64,000 bases of DNA from Bacillota bacterium (GTDB taxonomy: Bacteria > Bacillota > Clostridia > Acetivibrionales > JAFADI01). Below are positions 34,735 through 43,372 of this stretch, one piece after another. The stretch's first letter is position 1. Every line of letters begins with the position of its first letter. Where the stretch lies: the NCBI GenBank assembly GCA_023424965.1, contig JAFADI010000259.1:11040-75039 (forward strand). The letters are read 5' to 3'. The notes below the pieces were generated by a model that saw only the letters and a list, made by a program, of their open reading frames with translations, did not search any database and was not told the DNA's origin. Position numbers and translations under genes: made by a program.

Positions 34735-35579
34735 CTCTTCTCCCCCTGTGCAGTATCAAGCAGCATATAACAATCAGGCGTATATTTTACCTCTGCAAAA
34801 TTCTTTGTGACGAGTTCGGTATCAAGAATTCTCCCACCTTCAAACTTTGCAATTTTGTTCCGCCATATTTCATTTTGGCGGAAATATTGCTCGCCAAGCT
34901 TTAAAAAACGGTGGTTTTCTTCATATACATGGTAGGCATAATCAAGTTCCTGATTTGTCAAAAGCTCCCCTTCAAGGCACTTTTCCGTCAGCCAGAGATT
35001 TATTTGAAACGTATGTACCGTATTGTTTGTAAACCGCAAATCGATGTAATTGTAAAAAATCGTGGCTCCGCTTCCGAAGGGCAGGACCCTTCCGTCGTCG
35101 GGGAAGGGGTCAAAGCTGTGGTGATGCCTTTCCACCATCGTCAAAGGGCTGTGCAGGATAAGCCAATAGATCAAATTTGCAATCTGGCATAGTCCACCGC
35201 CGATTCCCTGCCGTGCTTCACCAAAGGATAATTCCATCCCGGGCAAATAGCCTTTTCTCTTTGTGGGCAGCCCTACAAGCCTGCAAAAGGAGAAGGTTTC
35301 CCCCGGCTTAATAACGATTCCATTGATCTTTTTCAGTGCGATTTTCAGGTTGACAACCTTGTTGTATTGTAGCTGGACATCGCTGCACCCGAGTTTCCGG
35401 ATCAAAACGGATTGGTGCTTCTTCACCCTATAAGCCAGCTTATCCGGCTGACAAACTTTCGCATATTTTTCTGTTCCAAAAAACCAATGGATATACCTTC
35501 TGAACCGTCTGTACCAAACGGCCATAAAATAGAATGCCGGATGGCGCTGACTCAATAACTTCTTCCCCACATCATTCAC
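34731..35579 (-). CDS. VanW family protein
   Basis: A 282-residue protein with the VanW signature: INGIVIKPGETFSFCRLVG, then GEARQGIGGGLCQIANLIYWL and RHHHSFDPFP. There is no clear signal peptide. VanW proteins are found next to vancomycin-resistance genes and in many clostridia, but their function is unknown. The first GTG (35579) lacks a site; a GTG three codons on (35570) has AAGGTGA 5 bases upstream and may be the real start. It is coupled to the racemase gene after it, suggestive of a cell-wall or D-amino-acid link but not proof. No vanH, vanA or vanX is here. Confidence 0.88.
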   Translation of the reverse strand: MNDVGKKLLSQRHPAFYFMAVWYRRFRRYIHWFFGTEKYAKVCQPDKLAYRVKKHQSVLIRKLGCSDVQLQYNKVVNLKIALKKINGIVIKPGETFSFCRLVGLPTKRKGYLPGMELSFGEARQGIGGGLCQIANLIYWLILHSPLTMVERHHHSFDPFPDDGRVLPFGSGATIFYNYIDLRFTNNTVHTFQINLWLTEKCLEGELLTNQELDYAYHVYEENHRFLKLGEQYFRQNEIWRNKIAKFEGGRILDTELVTKNFAEVKYTPDCYMLLDTAQGEKR

Positions 35580-35588
35580 CTTTTATTT

Positions 35589-36116
35589 TTACTGTTTTCC
35601 ATCCAGCATCCTGCTGACAAATTCAAAAAAACGGTCTTTGTCGCTTTCATTTTCAAATGGACTTTTGGGTATAACATAGGCACTTATTGAACTGACATAG
35701 ATAAAGAAATGCTTCTCTGCGGAAACAATTTTCTCCACACCGCTCCAGTTCATCCGGTTTTCTCCATTCTGACTTTTCCTGATGAATCCTTCTTCATCAA
35801 CAATGATGCTTTGTTTCCCCAGCAGGTCTTTATTTTTCCCTTCGTCTACCATTCTGGAGACCCTTTTCATGGTCACTGCCATAAAATACCTGGGATAAAA
35901 GGCAACCCATAGCACTGCCGTCACGAGAAACACTGTGAACCAGTACCACAAAGGGATTTCCGTCACCCGCCCAAGTAAAAACGGCAGGATTAAAAAGATA
36001 ACCGGGGTAACGTATCTCTGCACCAGCAGCGATTTTTTAACAACCTCGGAGTTGTTGGCATGATAAATGTTGAAGTCAATGTAATCCTGCTTGCTTAATT
36101 CGTACTCGATTTTCAT
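35589..36116 (-). CDS. YcxB-like membrane protein
   Basis: A 175-residue protein with two adjacent membrane segments at about 36-78 and a cytoplasmic C-terminal domain containing QSIIVDEEGFIRKSQNGENRMNWSGVEKI and AYVIPKSPF, the hallmarks of the YcxB-like family (unknown function, beta/PH-like tail). RBS GGAGG precedes the ATG. It lies 9 bases before the VanW gene and 12 bases after the HD gene, so it belongs to the same transcript. Confidence 0.85.
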   Translation of the reverse strand: MKIEYELSKQDYIDFNIYHANNSEVVKKSLLVQRYVTPVIFLILPFLLGRVTEIPLWYWFTVFLVTAVLWVAFYPRYFMAVTMKRVSRMVDEGKNKDLLGKQSIIVDEEGFIRKSQNGENRMNWSGVEKIVSAEKHFFIYVSSISAYVIPKSPFENESDKDRFFEFVSRMLDGKQ

Positions 36117-36128
36117 AATCCCTCCACT

Positions 36129-36737
36129 TTATTTTGAAGCGTTCTCCTGCTCCGTTAAATACCCTTTCTCAACCGCCTTGTCGATCATCCCGGCAACAAA
36201 ATCGGATATCTCCGCACTGCACCTGTCAAACACAAGTCTGTTCCTGTTCCTGACTTTTTCACTTGATATGTTGTGTTCAAGCCAGGATTTCCCCTCCGAA
36301 TGGTAATTGAGCAAAAGCGGCTGCAGCCGGTCAACTACTGCCGCACATGTGGCTTCAGGCGTTTTACTTTCCTCAAATTCAATCCACAGGTCATACAGCT
36401 CGTCCCCCTGGTCCCTGGGAAGAATGGAGAACAATTGGACCGCCGCCGCTTTCTCCCGCTCAAACTTGCCTTCATTGCCCTTCTCATCGTAGCAATAGAC
36501 ATCGCCGGCAATAATTTCAACCAGGTCGTGGATTAAAACCATTTTTACGGTTTTCAGCAGGTCAATCCCCTCAAAGTGCTCGGCCAGCATAAGCACCGAC
36601 ATCCCCAGATGCCATGAATGCTCCGCATCATTTTCCTTTCTTGAGCCGTCGGCCAGGTAGTTATTCCTGAATATGTTTTTAATCTTATCGATCTCAACGA
36701 GGAAATCAATTTGTTTTTTGAGCCTGTCTTTGTCCAT
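36129..36737 (-). CDS. HD-domain hydrolase, YfbR/5'-nucleotidase type
   Basis: A 202-residue HD-superfamily metal phosphohydrolase. Metal ligands are visible: the His in AEHSWHLG, the HD pair in VLIHDLVEI and a distal Asp in CAAVVDRLQPLL. This pattern resembles YfbR, which removes phosphate from deoxynucleoside monophosphates. I chose the ATG at 36737, after GGAG; a longer reading overlaps the Nudix gene and has no support. It lies 37 bases after the Nudix gene, so both may act on nucleotides. Confidence 0.85.
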   Translation of the reverse strand: MDKDRLKKQIDFLVEIDKIKNIFRNNYLADGSRKENDAEHSWHLGMSVLMLAEHFEGIDLLKTVKMVLIHDLVEIIAGDVYCYDEKGNEGKFEREKAAAVQLFSILPRDQGDELYDLWIEFEESKTPEATCAAVVDRLQPLLLNYHSEGKSWLEHNISSEKVRNRNRLVFDRCSAEISDFVAGMIDKAVEKGYLTEQENASK

Positions 36738-36774
36738 ATCGCTGTCTCCTCTTTCTGATTCTCTTCTTGAAATC

Positions 36775-37329
36775 TTACCCTTTAAGTTTCCCGTTAAGTT
36801 TTCTGTATATTCCCCGCATCCACGGTTCGCTTGACGCGGCAACCGCCTCCTCGATTCCCATCCATTTTACCCCGCTGTTTTCGTCCGGCTTTATAACCGT
36901 CTTTTCCTGCTCCTGGGCTTCCAATAGGAAGGTAACGTTTAAATGCAGGTGGGAGGATACATATTTTCCCTTTTTCACATGCCCGTCGACGGTTATGATC
37001 TCCAGAGAGAAGATGCTCTCTTTCACCGGAACCACCTTTGTAATTCCCGTTTCTTCCTGAACCTCACGGATTGCAACGGACAGCAGATTTTCCTCTCCGT
37101 CTGCATGGCCTCCTGTCCAGGCCCAGGATTTGTAAATATTATGGTAGGCCATCAACAGCCTGTCCAGGCCAGGGTTTGTCACCCAGGCCGAAGCGGTAAA
37201 ATGCGCGATTTCATTGCTCCTTGTCAAAATATCCCGATGGGAGTCCATATATTCCAGCATGACCCGCCTGTCGTTTTCTTCCTGCTCATTGTAAGGTTTA
37301 TAGTCCTGCAGCTGCTGTTTTAAAATCAT
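36775..37329 (-). CDS. Nudix hydrolase
   Basis: A 184-residue protein with a full Nudix box (G-x5-E-x7-REVQEETGI at about residues 75-97), which coordinates magnesium to cleave nucleoside-diphosphate linkages. RBS GGAG precedes the ATG. It is the first gene of the packed run Nudix-HD-YcxB-VanW-racemases. Substrate cannot be read from sequence; N-terminal HREILTRSNEIAHFTASAWV resembles a group of stand-alone Nudix enzymes in Firmicutes. Confidence 0.9.
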   Translation of the reverse strand: MILKQQLQDYKPYNEQEENDRRVMLEYMDSHRDILTRSNEIAHFTASAWVTNPGLDRLLMAYHNIYKSWAWTGGHADGEENLLSVAIREVQEETGITKVVPVKESIFSLEIITVDGHVKKGKYVSSHLHLNVTFLLEAQEQEKTVIKPDENSGVKWMGIEEAVAASSEPWMRGIYRKLNGKLKG

Positions 37330-37459
37330 CTGTTTTTCTCCGGCTAAAATTTATTTGGCTTCCTATCTTTCTGCTCTAAGTCTCTGTATCCATTTGGCTA
37401 TATTATATCAGAAAATTATGGAAAAAAGGAGGTAATCCCGGGTTGGGCGGATAAAATAT

Positions 37460-37505
37460 AGAAAGTAGGCTGCCGGCAATGAAATCTGCCGGCGACCTAC
37501 TTTCT
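37460..37505 (-). terminator. Terminator after the SIS-PfkB-GatZ operon
   Basis: AGAAAGTAGG...GCCGGC pairs with GCCGGC...CCTACTTTCT (37460-37478 and 37487-37505) with one two-base mismatch. On the minus strand TATATTTT follows. It lies 34 bases after the GatZ stop. Confidence 0.82.
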
Positions 37506-37539
37506 GTACCTTTATCATTGAATTGTCGATTCTACACAA

Positions 37540-38841
37540 TTATCCCTCCGTTGCATAAAGGTAATCCTCAATGCACTGGGTGACCCTGTCCTTCAGCAGG
37601 CTTACGGGATCATTTTTCAACAAGCCGTTCCTGATTTTCACATATTGCACCGGCATAAATTCACTGATCAATGTCAGGGGAATGAGTGTGCTCTTCAGGT
37701 TGCCAATCATCCTGTCCATGGCCTCACTGACTTCCTTTACGGGCAAATAATACCGGCTTCTGTCCGAGAAGCTGTACCGCATGGCAAACCTTATTTTGCT
37801 TTCCGTCCCATGGTAGTGCTTTTTCCAATTGCCCGGACTTTTCGCCATGACATTTTCCAGGGTATCAATAAAATTGGAAAGTTGAATGTCGGAATTGAAC
37901 CGGAACAGTTCATTCTCCATATAATTTAACGCAAAGAGTCCTTCCCGCAAGGCAAAGGTCAATGCCGGGCCTACTTTCAAGATTGCGATTCCGTCTTCCA
38001 CCATCTGCCGCAATGCTTTTGCCGTCTGATAATCCGTCGAATGGCCTTCAAAGACCAGATTCGGATATTTTTTTAATGCCCGGGACAGTCCGGCAGCTGC
38101 CTCCCGGTCGTACTCGTGGATTGCATCATCTCCAAATTCCACCCCCGGCTGCACCACGATTGCAACCACCTTTTCCCATGCCTTTTCAAGTCCATGGCGT
38201 AAAAATGCTTTTTGGAAGGCTTCCACGGTGTTCTCGAAGTCCTCTGCCTTCGTCACTGTGAGGGTCTCCTCTTCCTGGCTTCCGCCCGGAATAGGCACCT
38301 CACTGCCCACAACATATACCGGCGGCATTGCCTCTGCCTCGGTTTCCCTCAACTCTGCAAAGGCTTCTTCCGCCGTCCCGCAAAGAATGGCCCCTCTTTC
38401 GGCGATTACTTCATTCTCCAGCGGCTGTTGCAGGTTGTCTCCCAGAAGGTGCATGCTGGTATCGATATGTATTTTTGTAAAGCCTGCCAGCACATATTCT
38501 CTTATCAAAACCTTTGATTTTTCCATGGCCCCGGCAGCCTGTTCCTCTTTCCAGGTCAAAGGCCCCAAATGGTCTCCCCCAAGGATGATTTTGTCCTTTG
38601 GAAATCCCAGCCTCTCTGCAATGGAAAACACGTATTTTTTGAAATCAAAAGCGTTCATGCCGGTATACCCGCCGTACTGGTTCACCTGGTTTGCCGTGGC
38701 CTCAATCAGGGCATGCCCGCCTCTGTTTTTCGCATTTTCCATCACGGCTTCGATCACATATTCGTTGGCGCTGCATGCGGAATAAATCCCTTTTGCCTTC
38801 CCTTTTTTCTGCATTTCAACGATTTCCTTTATCGGATGCAT
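37540..38841 (-). CDS. GatZ/KbaZ family protein (tagatose-bisphosphate aldolase subunit or tagatose-6-phosphate epimerase)
   Basis: A 433-residue protein of the GatZ/KbaZ/AgaZ family, full length. Recognisable parts are HPIKEIVEMQKKG, ALIEATANQVNQYGGYTGM and FEGHSTDYQTAKALRQMVEDGIAILKVGPALTFALREGLFAL. In enterobacteria GatZ stabilises the catalytic GatY aldolase; no gatY/kbaY gene is nearby. Stand-alone members have been described as tagatose-6-phosphate 4-epimerases (from memory, Agrobacterium), which would bypass the aldolase. RBS GGGGGAG precedes the ATG. It is last in the SIS-PfkB-GatZ operon, 4 bases after the kinase. Confidence 0.9.
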   Translation of the reverse strand: MHPIKEIVEMQKKGKAKGIYSACSANEYVIEAVMENAKNRGGHALIEATANQVNQYGGYTGMNAFDFKKYVFSIAERLGFPKDKIILGGDHLGPLTWKEEQAAGAMEKSKVLIREYVLAGFTKIHIDTSMHLLGDNLQQPLENEVIAERGAILCGTAEEAFAELRETEAEAMPPVYVVGSEVPIPGGSQEEETLTVTKAEDFENTVEAFQKAFLRHGLEKAWEKVVAIVVQPGVEFGDDAIHEYDREAAAGLSRALKKYPNLVFEGHSTDYQTAKALRQMVEDGIAILKVGPALTFALREGLFALNYMENELFRFNSDIQLSNFIDTLENVMAKSPGNWKKHYHGTESKIRFAMRYSFSDRSRYYLPVKEVSEAMDRMIGNLKSTLIPLTLISEFMPVQYVKIRNGLLKNDPVSLLKDRVTQCIEDYLYATEG

Positions 38842-38845
38842 GACA

Positions 38846-39775
38846 TCACTCCCCCTCCGATATTAGCTTTTCTACTTCCTCCAGTGTTGCACAGGCAGAC
38901 GCTCCGCCGATTTTCGTCACACTGATGGAGCCGCACGCATTGCCGTAGTTCATGCACTCCTCAAGAGATTTCCCGTGGATATATCCATAGATAAATCCCG
39001 CATTAAACGAGTCGCCGGCCCCCGTCGTATCGATGGGTTTCAAATCATAGGTGGGCCTTTCAATGAACAGGTCCCCCGATTTCAAAGCCGCACCCCTGGG
39101 GCCGCATTTCACAACTACGGTTTTGCTGTAGCCCGACAGATCCTCCAGGGCTTCATAAATGTCATTCTTTTTTGAAATATTCAGCGCCTCAACTTCATTG
39201 GGGAAAAATATGTCGGTATATTTGAGAACCTCCCGGATTCCGTAATCCCAGTTTTCCGTGTCGTCCCAGCCTGCATCCAGCGAGGTGCTGACTCCGGCAG
39301 ACCTGGCATATTTGAATATTTCGGCAATCCCTTTCCGCAAATTGTTTTGCAGGAAGAAGGAACCGATATGGATATGCTTTGCACTCCTGATGACCTCCAT
39401 ATTCACCTCGGACGGTAAAAGGGCGTCAATTGACCCCAGATACGTGACAAGGGCCCTATCCTTTTCCGTGCTCAGCGAAACTGTAATGCCCGTTTTTATG
39501 CTCTTATCAACGATTACATGCTCCAGGCTGATTCCATAGTCGCTTAATCCCTTGAGAATAATTTCTCCAAACCCGTCCCTGCCCAGCTTTCCCAAAAAAC
39601 CGGTTTTCAGGCCAAGCCTGGATATCCCGCAGGCACAGATTGCCGTCGAACTTCCCATCACAATGGAGCAATCCTTTGCAATGATCTCCCGGCCAACCGT
39701 CGGAGCACTTTTCAATCCCGTCATCACCATGTCCACATTCAGCTCTCCGACTGCAATCACATCAAATTTTTTCAT
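38846..39775 (-). CDS. PfkB-family carbohydrate kinase
   Basis: A 309-residue ribokinase-type sugar kinase. The N-terminal signature FDVIAVGELNVDMV and the C-terminal DTTGAGDSFNAGF, with the catalytic Asp and anion hole, are both present. I chose the ATG at 39775, 8 bases after GGGAG; an ATG one codon earlier is possible. Given the SIS isomerase and GatZ on each side, it probably phosphorylates a ketohexose or its phosphate such as tagatose-6-phosphate, but could act on the free sugar brought in by the ABC importer, since no PTS is present. Confidence 0.9.
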   Translation of the reverse strand: MKKFDVIAVGELNVDMVMTGLKSAPTVGREIIAKDCSIVMGSSTAICACGISRLGLKTGFLGKLGRDGFGEIILKGLSDYGISLEHVIVDKSIKTGITVSLSTEKDRALVTYLGSIDALLPSEVNMEVIRSAKHIHIGSFFLQNNLRKGIAEIFKYARSAGVSTSLDAGWDDTENWDYGIREVLKYTDIFFPNEVEALNISKKNDIYEALEDLSGYSKTVVVKCGPRGAALKSGDLFIERPTYDLKPIDTTGAGDSFNAGFIYGYIHGKSLEECMNYGNACGSISVTKIGGASACATLEEVEKLISEGE

Positions 39776-39809
39776 CATCCCAACTCCCAACCGGTATTTA
39801 TATATAATT

Positions 39810-40850
39810 TCACAGTTTGATCCACGCGTCGAGTCCACTGGGCTTATCCGGGTTTACCTGTCTTTTAATCGCCTTGTAGTAGGATACCATCTGGCAAATG
39901 TTTATGAAGGGAAGGCCGCGGACGGCGTAATCCGCCTGCAGCTCCGAGCAAACCTGGAGTACGGCCCCGTCGATGGCTGCTATTTTCGCATCGCTGTAAA
40001 CGATAACTTTTGCACCCTTTTTAATGATCTCCTTGATAAAATCAATTTGACACGCGGTGTTGTTCTCCGTCACCGCAGCAATGACCAGGGTATCCGCTCC
40101 AATCATCACGATGGGTCCATGCCTTGCATCCAGCAAATGATAGCAATTGGAAGGTATCTGGGAAATCTCCTGGAATGCCAGCGCCCCTTCCTTTGCCAGC
40201 CCGTGGATTTCTCCATCGGCAACCACCACCACATTCTCCCATGCCAGTTCCGCAACAGCCTTGAATTTTTCCTCATACCTTTCCAGGAAGGCACTCCCCG
40301 CTCCCACAGCCCTGTCAATATCCCCTATCACTTTGTCTTTTCCGGCCCATCCGGCGATGATATGGAGTACCGTGGCATACAGGTTGCTGACCGTCCTTGT
40401 CTGGCACACACTTTCGTCAAAGGCCCAGGGAAGAACAAGGCAGAAGTCGGAAAGCTTTTCAAGCTGGGAGTTTTCTATACAGGTCACCGATAAGACAGGT
40501 ATGTTCATCGTGGATTTCACGTTTGTAATTGCATTGACAATCTCACTGGTGCTTCCCGACCTTGAGACCGCGACGAGCAGTGTGTCCTTCAGGGCTTCGC
40601 GGTATTCCTCATAATGCAGCATCAGGTCTCCGGCCGGGAGGGATGCGGAGGGAATTCCCAGCTTCACCCTTGCCATCGTTTCAAAAGACTGTGAGATGTA
40701 AAAGCTCGACCCGCAGCCGATAAATGTTATGGATTTGGGCTTGCAGCCGCCAAAGAATTTGTTCAGCGCTTCTTTCTGCTCCTCCAGTAATTTAAATGTT
40801 TCCCTTAAAGCCGAATACTGCGTCTTGGTTTCATGATACGTTAAACTCAT
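39810..40850 (-). CDS. SIS-domain sugar isomerase/deaminase, AgaS/FrlB-like
   Basis: A 346-residue protein with two SIS (phosphosugar isomerase) domains. The first has SITFIGCGSSFYISQS and LLVAVSRSGSTSEIVNAI; the second VVADGEIHGLAKEGALAFQEISQ. AgaS-type members deaminate galactosamine-6-phosphate to tagatose-6-phosphate; FrlB-type ones split fructosamine phosphates. I chose the ATG at 40850 with GAGGTGA 5 bases upstream. The GatZ and PfkB neighbours favour an AgaS role. A GntR-type operator lies 40 bases upstream, so this is the first gene of a regulated operon. Confidence 0.85.
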   Translation of the reverse strand: MSLTYHETKTQYSALRETFKLLEEQKEALNKFFGGCKPKSITFIGCGSSFYISQSFETMARVKLGIPSASLPAGDLMLHYEEYREALKDTLLVAVSRSGSTSEIVNAITNVKSTMNIPVLSVTCIENSQLEKLSDFCLVLPWAFDESVCQTRTVSNLYATVLHIIAGWAGKDKVIGDIDRAVGAGSAFLERYEEKFKAVAELAWENVVVVADGEIHGLAKEGALAFQEISQIPSNCYHLLDARHGPIVMIGADTLVIAAVTENNTACQIDFIKEIIKKGAKVIVYSDAKIAAIDGAVLQVCSELQADYAVRGLPFINICQMVSYYKAIKRQVNPDKPSGLDAWIKL

Positions 40851-40889
40851 GTCCGTCACCTCTTCAAAATATTTATTGTTTATCATATT

Positions 40890-40905
40890 GTTATAATGTT
40901 ATAAC
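40890..40905. promoter_or_regulatory. GntR (HutC-type) operator before the SIS operon
   Basis: GTTATAATGTTATAAC is a perfect 7+7 inverted repeat with a 2-base centre and contains the palindrome GTTATAAC (40898-40905), which fits the HutC operator form GT-N-TA-N-AC. On the minus strand the 13 bases GTTATAACATTAT are the same as upstream of the gntR gene (55813-55825). It lies 40 bases before the SIS start. Confidence 0.6.
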
Positions 40906-40947
40906 CATTTTAACAAAAGTGCTTCCCCTTTTCAAGTATCCCCGGGC

Positions 40948-43284
40948 TTAATATCCGTAATCTTTATACTTTCCCGGCGTTACTCCCTCATATTTCTTAA
41001 AAATCCTTATAAAGGTGTTGCTGTTGTAGAAGCCCACTTCCGATGCAATGCTGCCAATGTTGAACTTCCTTGATTTCATAAGGTCCTTGGCTTTTTCAAT
41101 GCGCAGCGTATTGATAAAATCCAGCAGCAGCATGCCCGTTTGTTCTTTGAACAGCTTGGAAAGATATGCGGGTGTGATCCCCACATGTTCCGCAATCATT
41201 GAGATGTTCAAATTCGGGTCCTTATAGTTTTCTTCCACAAATTTGACCGTCAGATTATTAATTTGCTTGTTGTCATTTTTCCTGCTCAATTCAATATAGC
41301 TGCACACTTCCTCCAGAATGTCCGCCAGCCTTTTTTTCATATCGAAGACCGTATGGCAGCTCATTAACTTGTTGATGGGATCAAGTCCCTCCAAAAAGCT
41401 CTTGTCACAGGAGCCCCCGATTTCATTCAGGGTTTTGAACATGGTGCTGATCAGGTTGAACATCAGGCATTTTACCACCACCAGCGGCGGTGAGGAATTC
41501 AAGAAATTGTTTTCATAGATTTCATCCAGCAGCTTTTTTGAATTCTGGAAATCACCGATTTTAATATAATTGATCAGTTTTTGTTCCATTTGCATGGGAT
41601 AATAGTACTGGCACTCCAGCACTTCCTTTTTTTCCGCTCCGATACGGATATCAATGACGGAATTGTCCATATCCAGGACCTTTTTATATTCCATGGCCTC
41701 CAGGGCTTCCACATAAGCCTCATACATGTCCGGAAACGAGTTTTTAAAGCCGCTGATGGAAACCTTCAGACCGATGTTGAACTTCTCGCTCACCACCTCT
41801 TCCAGCTTCCGGATGATATCCGACAAATACTCCTGAAGTAAAAAGTCCTCCTCGATTTCCTTCAGGTTGATGATGCAGGCCACCATCTTGTCAATTTCGG
41901 CAACAACGGCATACTGGGACTGGCACAGCAGTTCCTCGACCACATTGGAAACGATAAACCCGGCCAGCTCCTGCTTTTCTGCCGGCTCCATGCCCATATT
42001 GTCCGTTTTGGTGAAAAATCCACTGTCTTCATTCAGAGAGATGAGCATGACAAAAAAATGCGGTGAGTCAAACCGGATATCATAATCCCCCAGTATCTCG
42101 GAAACCGCCTGGTTGTATACGATTTTCCCCTTCAGGAGGTCCACGATCTTGCTTGACCGGATGATGCGGTTTTGCTTCCGTAAGTCCCTTTCAACCCTTT
42201 CCTTTTCATCAATGGTCCGTTCAATGGAATCCTGAATAAATTTGAATTCATTCACCTTTTTGTCCGTGATGAGTCCGGAGCTTGAGGCAAGCAGCCCAAC
42301 GAGCTTGCCCATGGGGTTATAGTTCGCTTTTACAAACACAAGGATCAGGACAAAGCCGATGACCACACTTAAAAATACACTGATGAGGGTTAAATTTTTT
42401 ATAAAGTCGGCCTTCTCTTTGAATACGTCCGTAGGGATGATGGAAACATATTTCCAGCCGGTGATGTCCGAGGTGGTATAGGAAACCGTGAGCTTTTCAG
42501 CGCCTTTTGAAATGTGGAGGATGCCGCTGTCCCTCGTAAGCTCCCCATATTTGACCGCCTCCGCAATGCCCTGGTCCACATTGGCCGAAATCACATTGTC
42601 GTTTTTGTCGATCACCAGGATGCTGGTCTCATTGATCCAGTCGATGTTTGAAATGCTCTCAAGGAGCTTCGCATTTTTCATGGTGATCAGCAGCATGGCA
42701 CTTGGAACGCTCTCATTTCCAACCAGCATGGGCTTGGTATAGACAACCACATTGTTCATGCTGCTGCCGTTCATTGACAGCAAGGGCTTGAAGCCCTTGA
42801 CATCCCTTTTCATCAAAATTTCGTCCCATTGCCTTTCATCAATTCCTTTGTAGCTCCCCAGGTTATAATGAAAATATTTACCGGGCAAATAGGAGCTTGA
42901 GCTGATGGCACAATTCTCTTCGCGCAAATAGATATACAGGTTGTCGATAAAGCTGTTGGAAATCTTGTAGACCCCCAGCTCCCGGATGACCGAATTGTAA
43001 TTCCCTATTTTCTCCAGGTCCTGGCCCTGGCTGGAAAGACTTTTAATGTTTTGGTTGAATAATATTTCCATCCCGATTTTTTCGATGTCCGCCAGCCGGC
43101 TGTCGATGGCATTCTTCACCTGTTTCAGCAGCTGCCGGTTCGTATCTGCGATTTCCTTCTCCAGAATCCCGCTGGTCGCATAATAGACGGCGATACTGAT
43201 CAGGATTGGAATCAGCAGGATGGATACATAGGAAATACTCCAGTTTACCAGCACGCTTGAACTTTTGAAATTGGGTGTTTTCAT
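40948..43284 (-). CDS. Membrane-bound AraC-type transcriptional regulator with sensor domain
   Basis: A 778-residue one-component regulator. TM1 (about 14-34) and TM2 (about 290-312) enclose an outer sensor of about 255 residues. A HAMP-like linker and a middle region of about 330 residues follow, then a C-terminal AraC domain (NISMIAEHVGITPAYLSKLFK and IASEVGFYNSNTFIRIFKKYEG). It has no receiver and no kinase, so sensing and DNA binding are in one chain, as in YtdP-type proteins. It lies 88 bases after the importer genes 43373-46596 and 97 bases before the SIS gene, so it likely controls import or use of the same sugar. Confidence 0.9.
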   Translation of the reverse strand: MKTPNFKSSSVLVNWSISYVSILLIPILISIAVYYATSGILEKEIADTNRQLLKQVKNAIDSRLADIEKIGMEILFNQNIKSLSSQGQDLEKIGNYNSVIRELGVYKISNSFIDNLYIYLREENCAISSSSYLPGKYFHYNLGSYKGIDERQWDEILMKRDVKGFKPLLSMNGSSMNNVVVYTKPMLVGNESVPSAMLLITMKNAKLLESISNIDWINETSILVIDKNDNVISANVDQGIAEAVKYGELTRDSGILHISKGAEKLTVSYTTSDITGWKYVSIIPTDVFKEKADFIKNLTLISVFLSVVIGFVLILVFVKANYNPMGKLVGLLASSSGLITDKKVNEFKFIQDSIERTIDEKERVERDLRKQNRIIRSSKIVDLLKGKIVYNQAVSEILGDYDIRFDSPHFFVMLISLNEDSGFFTKTDNMGMEPAEKQELAGFIVSNVVEELLCQSQYAVVAEIDKMVACIINLKEIEEDFLLQEYLSDIIRKLEEVVSEKFNIGLKVSISGFKNSFPDMYEAYVEALEAMEYKKVLDMDNSVIDIRIGAEKKEVLECQYYYPMQMEQKLINYIKIGDFQNSKKLLDEIYENNFLNSSPPLVVVKCLMFNLISTMFKTLNEIGGSCDKSFLEGLDPINKLMSCHTVFDMKKRLADILEEVCSYIELSRKNDNKQINNLTVKFVEENYKDPNLNISMIAEHVGITPAYLSKLFKEQTGMLLLDFINTLRIEKAKDLMKSRKFNIGSIASEVGFYNSNTFIRIFKKYEGVTPGKYKDYGY

Positions 43285-43372
43285 GACAGTATTCCCCCCA
43301 GCCGGGCTTTCCTTGTTATAAAAAGGGCCACTGTTTCAATTATACAACAAAATCCTTGCGGAAATCTTCGGA

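Noticed and set aside
34731..35579. Vancomycin-resistance cluster
   Set aside because: Only VanW is present; there are no vanH, vanA/B, vanX or vanRS genes. VanW alone is common in clostridia.
43310..43325. Third GntR operator near the membrane AraC gene
   Set aside because: Only a half-site (GTTATAA) occurs, without the second half of the palindrome.
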